A stretch of 64,000 bases of DNA from Phytophthora colocasiae (Eukaryota > Oomycota > Peronosporomycetes > Peronosporales > Peronosporaceae). A model generated the notes under the pieces. The model saw nothing but the letters and a program-made list of their open reading frames with translations, did no database searches and was not told the origin of the DNA. Location of the stretch: NCBI GenBank assembly GCA_018806915.1, contig JAGKQI010000087.1, positions 1,302,001 to 1,366,000 of the forward strand. The letters run 5' to 3'. Below are positions 28,964 through 39,476 of the stretch, piece by piece. The translations under genes and the position numbers were made by a program. Every line of letters starts with the position of its first letter. Position 1 is the first letter of the stretch.

Positions 28964-31900
28964 ATGAGTGCTGGAGGCGGCGGTGGTGGTGCGGCTGCTG
29001 CCGCGACACAAGCTATTTGAGGGAGTTCAAAGGCTCCAAGGTTCGAAGGAACGTTCGAGCTCTACAGGGTGGAGTTGCAACTCTACCTGGAAGATCGGGA
29101 ATCGTGGGCAGTTGTGACAGGTGATGAAGTGCGAGACGCTGCGGACCGTGACCTGCAGGCCATCTTCGACAAGAAGAATAGGACGGCCAAGGGAGCGATC
29201 CTGCGTGGATTACGCGGGTGCCAAGAAGATGAAGTGAACAAGATATGTGCGATGGCTACAGCGAAAGAAATGTGGGACACCATCGTAGATGATAAGACGG
29301 AGCGAGACTACTCGTACGTGGCGCTGTTGAAGGCGCAGCTGTACAACACGAAGCATGTCAAGGGCCAGACGTTGACAGAGTATCTGGCAACCATGGTGCG
29401 GCTACGACAGCAACTAAGTAGCATGGGAACTACTCATGCAGTGGACGACGATGAGATGTTGCGCGTCCTGACTATGGGCGTGATGTTGACGCATCCTGAG
29501 ATTGTGGAACAATTCGACCTGCCGGTTCGCCAAGGAACACCATTGACCCTTCAGCAGTTCACTAATGCGCTGAGGTCGAAGGATGAACGGCTTCGGATGG
29601 CAGAAGTGATGAACGGAGGCAGTGGCATATCACAAGTGGTGATGAGTACAACCTCTGCGCCCAAGGACAAGGAGAAGAAGTTCAAGGGAAGCGGGGGAGC
29701 CTGGAAGAAGCGTAAGTGCTATCACTGTGGAAAGGCCGGGCACATTCGAGCACAGTGCTGGCACTACATAAACAAGACAAAGAAGGTGGCGAGCGATGAG
29801 CATAAGGAAGAAACTGGGAAGTCGGACAAGAAAAAGCAGAAGAAGAACAAGTCGAAGGCTGAGGACAAGCCGGGAGTTCGAGCTAACATGCTGATTCTGA
29901 ACGAGAATGCGCCAAAGATCGTGCGTAAGTACGCGAGCAGCAGCAGCAGTGACGACGAGGACGACGGTGAATTTCCCATGGTCGGTATGGTGGTTAAGTC
30001 TCAGTTGGCGGGAAAGCGAAGCTCGTGGATGCTGGACTGTGGCAGCTCCACGCATGTGTGTGTGGACAAGGATATGTGCTCAAGTGTGAAGAAGTCCAAG
30101 GCCATGTTCAAGGTCTGGACGGGTGAGATCACTAAGGGAGTTCTGTGTGGAGTCGTGAAGCTGAAGGTACCTAATGTGTATGGCGACACGACCGAGATGG
30201 AGCTTAAGGATGTGGAGTTCTCGCCTGAAGGAACTGTGAATTTAATTAGCCTGGGTAAAATGGAGAGCGAGGGATGGACCCCATCGTTCAGTGCGGCTGA
30301 CGTGACTCCACGAAGGTGCTGGCTGGATTCTGCCATTGGTCGACTGGAATTTGTAAAGAACGGATCTCACTATTGGCTAGAGACTGAGTTACCTGTTGAC
30401 ATGGTGATGGCGACGCTGGATGCCGACGCTAGCCCACTAATGCTGTGGCACGAGCGACTGGGACACCTTAATGTATCGGCCATCAGGGGCATGGTGGACC
30501 GAGATGTGGTGGACGGCATGGACATTCCGAAGGATCTGTTCAATAAGAAGTTCCAGTGCCTAACGTGCATGGCAGCAAAGCGACGTCGTATGTCGTATAA
30601 GAAGAGTGCCAAAGACAAGAGAACCAACGTCAATTATGAGCGCTTGATGTCGGACACCTGCGATATGGGCAAGTACATACCTGGATCTGGAGGAACCCGA
30701 TACTTTCAGCTGATTCAAGACGAGGGCTCCAGGTACAAGTGGTGCTACCCGGTGAAGAAGAAGAGTGACGCGAACGCAAATACCATCGCGCTGATAAAGA
30801 AGTTGATCGCCAAAGAACACAGAATCAAGACATTTTCTAGTGACGGCGGTGGTGAATTTGTGAATGCTGAACTAGAGAAGTTTCTGGAGCAGCATGGGAT
30901 TGATTTCGTACCGACGCACGCGTACACGCCGGAGGAGAATGCTCTGGTGGAGAAGTTGAATGGGGTATTGGCGAACAAAACCAGAACGACAATGCAGGCT
31001 GCGAACCTGCCGACGAAGTTGTGGCCGGAGGTGCTACGTTATATTGTGGATATTGACAATATGAGTGCGACTAAGGCGTTGAACGGGATGACACCATCAG
31101 AGAAACTGCATGGTAAGAAGCCGGACGTGGCGAAGTTACGCGTATGTGGATCAGTCGGGTTCGTGTACGTGCCAATGCCCAAGAGGAAGGACAAGCTGAG
31201 CCCCAAGGCAGACCCTGCGCTGCTACTTGGATTCGCGCATTCTGCCCCAGGGCATCGACTATTGCATCTTCGAACTGGCAGAATTGTGGAGGCGAGAGAC
31301 GTAAAGTTTCGCGAGGACGTGACAGTGAGCAAGAAGTACTTGGACGCATTATTACTTGGACATCAGAAAAACTACGACTACATACCGTTCGTGCCTCTTC
31401 CCGTTGAATTCGTTGCAGAGGAGAGCGTACATGAGCGGAAAGTGCGGTCAGTGGAGTCAAGTATGTCAAGTGACGTCCCATCTGCACGGGCTATGACTGT
31501 GGATGAGGACGCGACAGTATCGAGTGACGAGTCGGAAGATGACGAACTGGTGGACGCCAGCGCAGGATTAATTGTTGGTGGACAAGGTGCTGCTGTACAA
31601 GGTGCTGCTGTACAAGGTGCTGTTGGACACGGTGCTGGTGGACAAGCCGTACAACCTCATGGACAACAACATGGAGGGCCAGGACAAGTCGCACAGCCCC
31701 AGCAGCCACTAAGAAGATCTACCAGAGCGAGAAGGCCGAATGTACGCTTCAGTAATTACCAACTGCTGATGGGTGCTGAGGTCGGTGACCCGACGACGCT
31801 GGAGGAAGCAATGGACTCACCTCAATGGAAGGAATGGGAGGAAGCTCTAAGGAAGGAATACGAGTCGCTAGTAAAGAACGGAACATGGAAACTGGTGGAC

Positions 31901-33644
31901 AGACCCAAGGACAAGAATGGCCAGTACGTAAAAGTGGTGACTACAGGATGGGTACTGAAGGTGAAGCGCGATGCACACGGAAATGTAAAGCGTTATAAGG
32001 CAAGACTCGTTGTTCATGGTTACAAGCAACGGTTTGGCTTTGAATACTGGAAGACTTACTCGCCAGTGGTTTGTTGGATGACAATGTTGGTGGTGTTGCT
32101 ATATAGCTTTGCTGCTCGGATTGGAAGTGGACCAAGGAGATTTTGAAACGGCTTTCCTGAACAGTGACATTGACGAAGCCAAGATTTACCTGAAGCAACC
32201 GGCGGAGTTTGACGACGGGACGGGCAGAGTGTGCTTATTGCTAAAAGGACTGTACGGACTGAAGCAAGCGGCAAGGTTGTGGTATCTGACGCTGCACAAG
32301 CACTTGAAGAAGCTGGGCATGAAGCGCAGTGCTTTCGACGTTGGACTATATTACAAGTGGATCGACGGCAGACTATTACTAGTGACTGTGTACGTTGATG
32401 ACGTCCTGTTTGTTGGAGCTCGTAAAGACATTGATCAGATGAAGAAGAACCTGCAAGCGGAGTTTGCACTAAAGGACATGGGACGTATACACTATTTGCT
32501 GGGAATGGAGATAAACTATGAGCCGGGCAAGTCACTATGTATCTCTCAGACGGCGTACATTGACAAGATCTTGAAGAAGTTCCAGATGACGGACGCTAAG
32601 ACTGTGCGATCTCCTCAACAGCATAACGAGAAGGTTCTACCTATCGAGCGTGACGAGACCAAGATAAACAACAAGGAACTGGAGTACCAGGAACTGATTG
32701 GTGCGCTTCAATACTTGGTGACGTGTACTCGACCGGATATCGCTAATGCCGTGCGCAACCTAAGCAGACATGCAAGCAGTTACACTAAGGAAAATTATGC
32801 AGCGGCCAAGCGAGTACTTCGGTATCTACGGAATACCAGGACGTATGGATTAATTTATTTGCGTAGTGACGCGGAGCCGCGCAACGGATTCCAAGTGAGT
32901 GCATACTGCGACGCCGATCATGCAAACTGTCCGGATACGTCGCGATCTGTGACCGGATATGTGTTGAGGCTGAATGGATTTAGCTTCGGATTTAAGAGCA
33001 AAATGCAGGCATCGGTGACCGACGACACCTGCAAGTCGGAGCTGGTGGCGGCCAGCATGTGCGTTGAAGACTTATTGTGGGCGCAGAAGCTGTTGAAGGA
33101 GCTGAAGCTGGAACGACAAGCCGGCAAGATGCTGATTGACAATCAAAGCACTATTAAAGTGTGTACAGAGGCTGGTAACTTCGACGGAGTTCGTCGTTAC
33201 GCGAAAAAGAGCCGCAAGATTGCGGAACTGGTGGACAAAGGCAAAGTGAACGTAGAATACGTGCCGACAGAAGACAATGTGGCCGACATGTTTACGAAGG
33301 CTCTGGGACCCCAACGCTTCGAAAAGCTGAGGGAAGGGCTCGGAGTGAGAGATGTGAAGGGCGTGTATGGGCGCCTGGGCGTGGAGAAGAAACGCCAGGA
33401 AAATGAGGACGTGAAAGACCGTTTGCACGATGGTAAAGGCGCTGGATGGCGTCCAAGCGTGAAAGTGGCGAAATGCCAAAGAGGTAAAACCGCTGTGATG
33501 CGGTGCAAAACATCGGCAGAAGATCGGCATGTGTACATGACCGAAGCTGATGGAGATTGGCTTGGTGCTAATCGTGGTAAAACCGCTGCAATGCGGTGCA
33601 AAACATTAGCAGAAGATCGGCATGCATGCATTGACCGAAGCTAA
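28964..33644 (+). pseudogene. Copia 2 gag-pol, one nonsense codon and one frameshift
   Basis: The ATG at 28964 is followed by a Gly/Ala run and an in-frame TGA at 29018; Copia 1 has CGA (Arg) there, so a C-to-T change is likely. The frame is then open to 32146. It carries gag, zinc knuckle CYHCGKAGHIRAQC (29717), protease LDCGSSTHVC (near 30034), and integrase Asp (MSDTCDMG), Asp (SSDGGGEF) and Glu (PEENALVE). The start of RT follows (HGYKQRFGFEYWKTYSPVV). A one-base insertion near 32100 shifts the rest into a second frame, to 33644, with YVDDVLFVG (32391) and RNase H YCDADHANCPDTSRS and IDNQSTIK. The two lesions suggest it cannot move by itself. Confidence 0.92.
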
Positions 33645-33668
33645 TGGAGATTGGCTTGGTGCTGATCG
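33483..33668 (+). repeat. 93-bp tandem repeat at the 3' end of Copia 2 coding
   Basis: Two units (33483-33575, 33576-33668) encode RGKTAVMRCKTSAEDRH and a near copy. They extend the C-terminus beyond RNase H. Confidence 0.75.
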
Positions 33669-33698
33669 TGGTGACACGGTGGCTTAGTTCCGGGGGAG

Positions 33699-34036
33699 TA
33701 TCAGTCGAGCGGGTCTTGCTCGGTGCAACCCGCAGAGAACTATCGCCAGTGTCAAGGCCTGTCACTCAGGTGACGGGAAGGCTGGGGACCGTTCTGATGG
33801 ACGTGATCTGCCCTAGTCTAAAGGGGTTTTTGATGCCTGATGGCTTTCCTCCTCTTGCTGTAGGTAACACGCAGCAAGTAAGAACAAATACACTTTTGGA
33901 TTTACTCCACAACACACACTCGTGCCTTTCCTTACCTTTCCAGTGACAAGAAGAAGACTCACGGCCCAAGGACGACGCTGAGGTTCCTGCACGACACAAG
34001 AGCGGCAGAGAACAAGACGACGCTAAAGAGCTGCTA
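33699..34036 (+). repeat. 3' LTR of Copia 2
   Basis: 338 bp. The visible difference from the 5' LTR is a G/T change in the run near 33824. Confidence 0.92.
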
Positions 34037-34610
34037 GCTCCAGCTCCATGACCTTCTCTAGGAGGTACAGAAGCTCCTTCCGTTGCCTCGAACGCGCATG
34101 GTTGGGGTTCTAGCTTGCTGGTCTCTTGGGTCTCTTTTTAAAACTTGTTCTTTTTGTAGCTGTCCTAGCCAGAGCCGGTTCCGTTTCGACCAGTTAGTTC
34201 CATGGACGACGGGAGTCCGTCCAGTGTTGTCGGAGCTTGTAGCTTCAGACTCGACGTCGCAGCCTCGAAGGTGTCAGCGTCTTCTGTAAGATTTAGAGTC
34301 ATGGTTAAGTCAGCGATGTGTGTCGTGTTGAAGGAAAGTTGAGTTGTGAGGATGTACTCAACACAAGGTGATCAATTCGATGGAGGGATGGTAATAATCC
34401 GGTTTTAGTGCAGGTACTCAATCAAATCTTCGCATTTGCCAAATTCCGTATGCTCCAATTTTCATTGGCCATTCTTTCTCACTTCAACATCATGATTGGA
34501 TTCGCTTTCACTACAGCTACTGTTTTCTTCATCTTACGCTACACACTTCCGCGAGCTATCCATACATTGTTATTCGCTCGTCGCTTCTTCTTCCTCGTCT
34601 CCAGGTCGCT

Positions 34611-35331
34611 TCACTTGCTCTTCGACTTGTCTTTGGAGTCAGACTTGGCTTCCTCCTTCGGCTTCGCTGCTGTTGCTGCTGCTGCCTTGCCATCCTTCTC
34701 TACCTTGGTAGCATCAGTGGAAACAGTCGCGGACTCTTGCTTCTTTTCGTCACCATCAATGCCAGCAGCACCCGACGTGGCACCCGACGTGGCACCCGAC
34801 GCGGCAGACTCGTAGCCAAAGCCGCCGTAATAGGGGTAGCCATAGCTGTAGTCCTTGCCGTAGCCATGCCCGGAGTAGCTCGGGTAGCTCGGGTAGCTCG
34901 GGCAACCGTAGGAGTAGTCCGGGTAGTAGCCATAGCCATCACCATATGACGAGTAGTAGTCCGGGTAGTAGTAGTCTCCCTTCTTACCGTAGCTACTGTA
35001 GTAGTCGGGATAGTAGTTGTCGCCTTTCTTGCCGTAACTGTAGTAATCCTTGCCATAGCTGTAGTAGTCCTTGTCATGGCCATAGTCGTCGCAGTCTCCG
35101 CCGTAGCTATTGTAGCCATAACTATAGCCGACACCAAAGCCCTTGTAGTCGTAGACGTCGTGCTTGTAGTCGTAGTTGCCATAGTTGTAGTCGGAGGACT
35201 CCGTGGCCTTGGCCTTGTCGTCCTTGTCTTCTAGACGGCGACGGTAGTGTGAGTGGTCATGGTCGTGTTTGTGGTCGTGTCGATGGTGCCTCTTCTTGTT
35301 CGTGTTTATGGCATTGTAAGAGGGTATCTAC
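34611..35331 (-). pseudogene. Tyr/His-rich repeat gene, 5'-truncated minus-strand copy
   Basis: The frame reads from KKRHHRHDHKHDHDHSHY through the Tyr-rich region and three PSY/PSY/SGH units to the SKDKSKSK tail, with the stop at 34611. Upstream, homology stops at a SYN codon block near 35331, so the signal peptide and most of the His-rich run are missing. It also lacks the segment encoding GYEHKG. Without a start or secretion signal it is likely dead. Confidence 0.75.
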
Positions 35332-35439
35332 CCTCAAGTTGATGTAAGTCAGTTTTCCGTTCGATTAATTATGAACTCGCAATAGCACTTTTGCAATGAC
35401 TTCGCCTGCTTTACTATACAGAGTGATAGTATATGAATA

Positions 35440-37299
35440 CTAGAGCTGGCCCTTTGCTGGGTCGGCAACATTGACGACATCTTCAATACCATTTACCGGC
35501 TCCTCGAGTGTGCCATCAATACGCGCCGCCTCCTGCACGAAGCTCAGCAACCGCTGCTCGAGACCGGCGAACGGCAACTCTTCAATGGCCTTGACTGTGA
35601 ACGCCTTCTCGTAATAAATATCCTTGCCGTAGCAGCGTTTGAACTGTGGGAAATACCGACCACCATTAGCACCGCGAACGTCATACTCGTCCAGATCTAC
35701 TTCGTCCATGCGAAAGTCCTGGATGTGAGCCCAGACCGTCTCACGATTTGCACTCGTTAACTTTTCCTGGTTGCGATGCAAGAAGACAATTTCTCTCTCT
35801 GGGTCGTGCTGCACCATAGTAACACCGCAGAAAATGTTTTGGTCAGACAGTTTAACACCTGCAGATCCGGGTGGGGTCGCGATCATGTGGAAGGAGCTGC
35901 TTGTTTTAAGCCACGCGAATCGAAAAAGGTCTTTATCGCCCCAAGCGAGCCGCAGACGCTCGAAGATACTTGGGTTGAACGCGTAGTACATGAGGACGTT
36001 GAGCGCTTTGAGGTGCATCTTACGGTCGATCAGAACCTGTCCGGATTCCTGCTCGAACATGTCCACAGGCTGCAAATTGAAGACCTCCCAGACGAAACTT
36101 GTAGGCTGAATATTGAAGATCGTCTTCTTGGGACGCCAGAAATCAGGCCAGAAAATAGCACCTTCGTTCTGGAACTGCGTCGTATCGAAGAGATACGTCG
36201 GATCACGCACTGCAAAGTTATCAGCGTCAAGAAGCAGCACCTGATCAAAGGCACTGTAGAATACTGCGTATGTCTTCGTGTAGAATCTGGAGGCTCGTGG
36301 GTCTCTGATCTCGCGCATGAAAGCTCCATATCGTCCCGTGAGCTCCCGAAGCAGTGGGTGGGACGGATTCGTCTCCGAGCGTTTGTACCACAATTCAACT
36401 GGTAAAGTGCAGCCCATGGATCGTAGAGACCTCAACGAGGCGTACACACTCTGCAGCATCTTCTCGTACACTACAAAGACGATTCCCCGCTTAAACGACG
36501 TCGGAGGCGTGGGTATAATCTGCAGTTCCTTTCTCAGCTGCTGGACGTCAATTGGTGGAGCCATCGTACGTGTCAACTCAACTCCACGACGGATCTTGTC
36601 GACCAAGTCACCATCTGCCACTTTAGGCTTCTCGTTCACCGCTGCAGTCACTTGATCGTCCAGTAATTGTTTCCTACAACCTTCCAACGAGAATGTCTTG
36701 TCGTGCACATACTCTGTAGCTTTCCGTCCGTAGTTTAAAAAAGTGGCGAATTCCTCGCATCGGAACGCCACATCATTCCGTAGCGAATCGCAGTGCATCT
36801 TCATGACCTGGTGTAGTTCTCCCGTGGATTTATGTCGAATCTGACAAAATCCGCTCTCGCCATTGTGTACCGTCGCATTACAAGCTCTGTCATTGTCCGA
36901 GTCGGGTCCTCCGTCGGGTTTGCAGTCTCGCTGGGCCTTCCAGCCCACACACTCGAAGTTACTGAGGTCGTCTCCCAATGGATCCACCTCTGGATTGTCA
37001 TCTTCAGCCGGTTGTTGCATGAGCTCCGTCATTTGTCCCCTTAGTCCATTGCCGTCCTGTTCTCCGTTGCTATGGAGACTGTGCACTGCTAGACGTTGCA
37101 GCTGCAGGTCTCGCTGCTGGATGAGTGACGCCACACAAATGAGACCAAGTGCGCAGCTCATGACAATGAGGAAAAAGAAGGCGAACATCTTGTTGTGTTG
37201 CATGCGACCGCCACTGCACAAACCCTTGAGTTGTTTATCCTTTGGGTCCTGTACGGGCACATATTGCGCCTTGGTCGGTGGAATTTCAGCTTTTTCCAT
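35440..37299 (-). CDS. GT71-type alpha-mannosyltransferase, type II membrane protein (619 aa)
   Basis: Start set at the ATG at 37299 (MEKAEIPPTK); the frame is open further upstream but without ATG. A short basic cytosolic tail precedes one membrane anchor at about residues 38-60 (MFAFFFLIVMSCALGLICVA), then a Cys-containing stem. The catalytic domain (about 270-560) has RGIVFVVYEKMLQSVYASLRS, LPVELWY, FYTKTYAVFYSAFDQVLLLDAD (Asp358-Ala-Asp360, the DxD metal/sugar-nucleotide site), AIFWPDFW, QESGQVLIDR and WGDKDLFRFAW. This fits the MNN1/MNN2-like Mannosyl_trans3 family, which adds mannose to glycans in the Golgi. The paralogue at 39477-41345 is in the same orientation. Specificity cannot be set. 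Confidence 0.88.
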   Translation of the reverse strand: MEKAEIPPTKAQYVPVQDPKDKQLKGLCSGGRMQHNKMFAFFFLIVMSCALGLICVASLIQQRDLQLQRLAVHSLHSNGEQDGNGLRGQMTELMQQPAEDDNPEVDPLGDDLSNFECVGWKAQRDCKPDGGPDSDNDRACNATVHNGESGFCQIRHKSTGELHQVMKMHCDSLRNDVAFRCEEFATFLNYGRKATEYVHDKTFSLEGCRKQLLDDQVTAAVNEKPKVADGDLVDKIRRGVELTRTMAPPIDVQQLRKELQIIPTPPTSFKRGIVFVVYEKMLQSVYASLRSLRSMGCTLPVELWYKRSETNPSHPLLRELTGRYGAFMREIRDPRASRFYTKTYAVFYSAFDQVLLLDADNFAVRDPTYLFDTTQFQNEGAIFWPDFWRPKKTIFNIQPTSFVWEVFNLQPVDMFEQESGQVLIDRKMHLKALNVLMYYAFNPSIFERLRLAWGDKDLFRFAWLKTSSSFHMIATPPGSAGVKLSDQNIFCGVTMVQHDPEREIVFLHRNQEKLTSANRETVWAHIQDFRMDEVDLDEYDVRGANGGRYFPQFKRCYGKDIYYEKAFTVKAIEELPFAGLEQRLLSFVQEAARIDGTLEEPVNGIEDVVNVADPAKGQL

Positions 37300-37677
37300 T
37301 GACTTGGGACTCGTACGAGGCAAATTGGCGAATGGACAGTTGAGCACGAGCCAGCAGAGTGGAAATTCCACCTTGGCCTATCTATGGGCGGCGTTTCAGC
37401 TGGGTGAAGTTAAGACCGGTTTTTAGTCAATCAAAAGTGAGATGATGAAACGATTTGACCAATGACGATGGAAGTTACCAGGTGCTTCAGTTTTTCACAA
37501 CAGCTGGCAAAATGATCTGGATGTGGGCTGCTTGGTTCGAATTTACCCTACACCGATCGACAGAATGCATGAACCACTTTCCCGCAGGTGCAAAGTCTGT
37601 CCTGCGTGTGTAGACTGGTTATGTGAGAACGAATTAATAACGATTTTGGTAAAAGATAGAGAGCAGCTGTATTTGCA
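37300..37677. other. Intergenic upstream of the GT71 gene
   Basis: No gene. It must hold the promoter of the minus-strand GT71 gene; I could not pick out a clear initiator. Confidence 0.4.
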
Positions 37678-38291
37678 CTAAAAATTGGTTTTAAGTGCCT
37701 TGTTAAATGCACTAGTGACGGTATCCGCTTTAATGGATTCCCAGGCTGAAATGGCACGCTTTATCGTAGCCAAGCGCTTTTCTTTCGCCGTCGTAGCAGT
37801 AGCCTTTTCAAACAGCCATAACGCCTTCAGCTTCGCCTTGAGAGGCCCCATAATGCCAACGTCTAAGGGCTGGCAAACAGAGGTAGCGTTTTTTGGCAAT
37901 GGCTGTAGAACAGCGCCAAGTTCCTCCGAACCATAGCTTCCGATACGCCCGGAGACATGACACTCTAAGTTATCTACGAGTAGTAGAGCCGAGGGCGTAA
38001 TGTGCTGCTGCAGAAGCGAGCGTAGGTAAAGCTTCCACACGCGAGAGTCCATGCTTTTGTCTGTACAGTATACACATGACCTACATATATAAACAGTTTA
38101 AGTATAAATAAACGAAATAAATTAAAAGACTCCACCTTGGGGTATGTTGGCAATTCTTCCATCTCGATGGTTCCGTTCGGTTCCCCTCGCAAAATAAATA
38201 GCAATGGCAGCTTGACACCATCAGCACGAATTGTGCATACGGCGTTGTTTGGCTGGCGCGTACACCTCCTCAAGGAGGCCTGTGATGGCAA
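37678..38291 (-). pseudogene. pogo-like (DDE_1) transposase fragment
   Basis: Two minus-strand frames hold the C-terminal half of a DDE_1 domain. The first has RQPNNAVCTIRADGVKLPLLF, ELPTYPK and GHVYTVQTKAW; the second has MDSRVWKLYLRSLLQ, LLLVDNLECHVS (catalytic Asp) and LPKNATSVCQPLDVGIMGPL (next catalytic Asp). A frame change at about 38045-38052 separates them, and a 54-bp AT-rich in-frame insertion lies between the PTYPK and GHVY motifs. The DNA-binding N-terminus and first catalytic Asp are absent. Inert relic. Confidence 0.8.
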
Positions 38292-39476
38292 CCTCCTCTG
38301 CCTCCTGCAATACTGTCGCGGGTGGTGGGGTCTGCGAGGACTCCTCGTCCGCTGCCTCCATTTTATCGAGTGGCTGGTGGAGACCTCCGTTTTATCGAGT
38401 GGCTAGTGGAGTTTTATTTTAGCGATTGAACGCTGCGACGGGTGATTTGATTGGTTGATAACAATATGTGTACACAATTCTATATCACGGGCGCCCTTTT
38501 TATATGAACCATGCATTCTGTCGATCGGTGTAAAGGTTCATGCAGTATCCTGCCATGACATTTGGTAAGGGTGTGTCTTGCAGTCTGCCATGTATGTACG
38601 CAGAGGAGAGATAAATGATTGTCCGCAAGTATGAAAGTATCCTGGCTGGGTTGGCTCCTACATTTTTTGTCTGGTCGCACCAGAATTTAAAAGTGCAGCG
38701 AGCAATTTTGAACTGGTGGAGCACGATCAAATGAAGACAGGTGTCGGGGCTGTCACAGCCAGAAGCTCGCGATGGTACTCCGGCTTGCTCGCCAGCTGGA
38801 GCTTCTCGTATCGTGAAGCTCCCTTCGTTCCGAGCCAACACGCTGTTTGGCGGCGCAGAGCGGGGGCGGCCATCAGCGCACAAATCCCTCCAGGATTCTC
38901 TCGTTCCGTCGAAGCGTGCGTGAGCGGGGGATCTTGCCATCGTCATGGCTGACACCGTCTGGAGGTGACGATCGCTGTCAAACAGTGCCCCAACGAGCAT
39001 TTTCTCACGAAATTGGCGTCCAGAGCCATAATGTCAACGTCACTAGGCGGTTGACACAAAGCGGCGATGAATTTCACGAACATGCATGTCCCTCTACAGA
39101 TAATGGTGCAAATCAACACGCAAGGGGTCTCCACGCCCTCTATACCGGTAGTCCACTAGGAACGGCGTACAGTAGATCGTGGTCAATTACTAGCGACCGC
39201 ATTACGACAGGCTTGGAATATCCAGGAACTGTTGACCGACAACTCGACACGAATTATTTCCAAGCGCACGAATACGTGACGACAGTCTCAAGACGCTGTC
39301 AACACTTGCCTTTTCGCCGCACGACAGACGCGTTGCTGTTTCAGATATCGTTTGTAAACTTCTGGACTCGATGTAGATTTGTTTCCCTAATAAAGCGTTT
39401 ATGCTATTTGTCTGATCTCATCTACACGAGTAAGGCTGCACTACTGTAGAGGTTCCTACTCGACGGCTCAATTCTA
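38292..39476. other. Intergenic, no gene supported
   Basis: Open frames at 38500-39000 (minus) and 38847-39449 (plus) overlap each other, lack ATG starts or domains and are not called. A 15-bp motif TTTTATCGAGTGGCT occurs twice, at 38361 and 38390, within a 29-bp tandem duplication. Confidence 0.35.

Larger units (their letters stand above)
28568..34036 (+). mobile_element. Copia LTR retrotransposon 2 (young, nearly intact)
   Basis: 5,469 bp, two 338-bp LTRs differing at about one place, target duplication GCTCC (28563-28567, 34037-34041), primer site GGTTATGAGCCCA at 28906-28918 and polypurine tract TTCCGGGGGAG at 33688-33698. LTR ends are TATCAG and CTGCTA. The near-identical LTRs point to recent insertion. 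It sits in the bZIP-like pseudogene of the inverted Tyr/His-rich unit. Confidence 0.95.
28249..34302 (-). pseudogene. bZIP-like coiled-coil pseudogene split by Copia 2
   Basis: The minus-strand start (ATG at 34302, MTLNLTEDADTFEAATSS) runs to 34042, where Copia 2 intervenes. The remainder resumes at 28567 and ends at 28249. The remnants match the plus-strand copies at 43526-44104 and others, with a basic/leucine-type stretch HARSRQRKELLYLREKV and MWKEMAS. The insertion lies in the ELEQE coiled coil. The same internal stops as in the other copies show it was already a pseudogene. Confidence 0.65.

Noticed and set aside
35776..36405. 209-codon ORF antisense to the GT71 gene
   Set aside because: Fully overlaps the strongly supported mannosyltransferase coding on the other strand.
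38045..38110. 54-bp AT-rich insertion in the pogo-like relic as a spliceosomal intron
   Set aside because: No pair of GT and AG boundaries restores the frame; removal needs GT...TA or TG...AG ends.
38500..39449. Overlapping 166-codon minus and 200-codon plus ORFs
   Set aside because: Mutually antisense, without ATG starts for the long forms, no recognisable motif; treated as chance frames.
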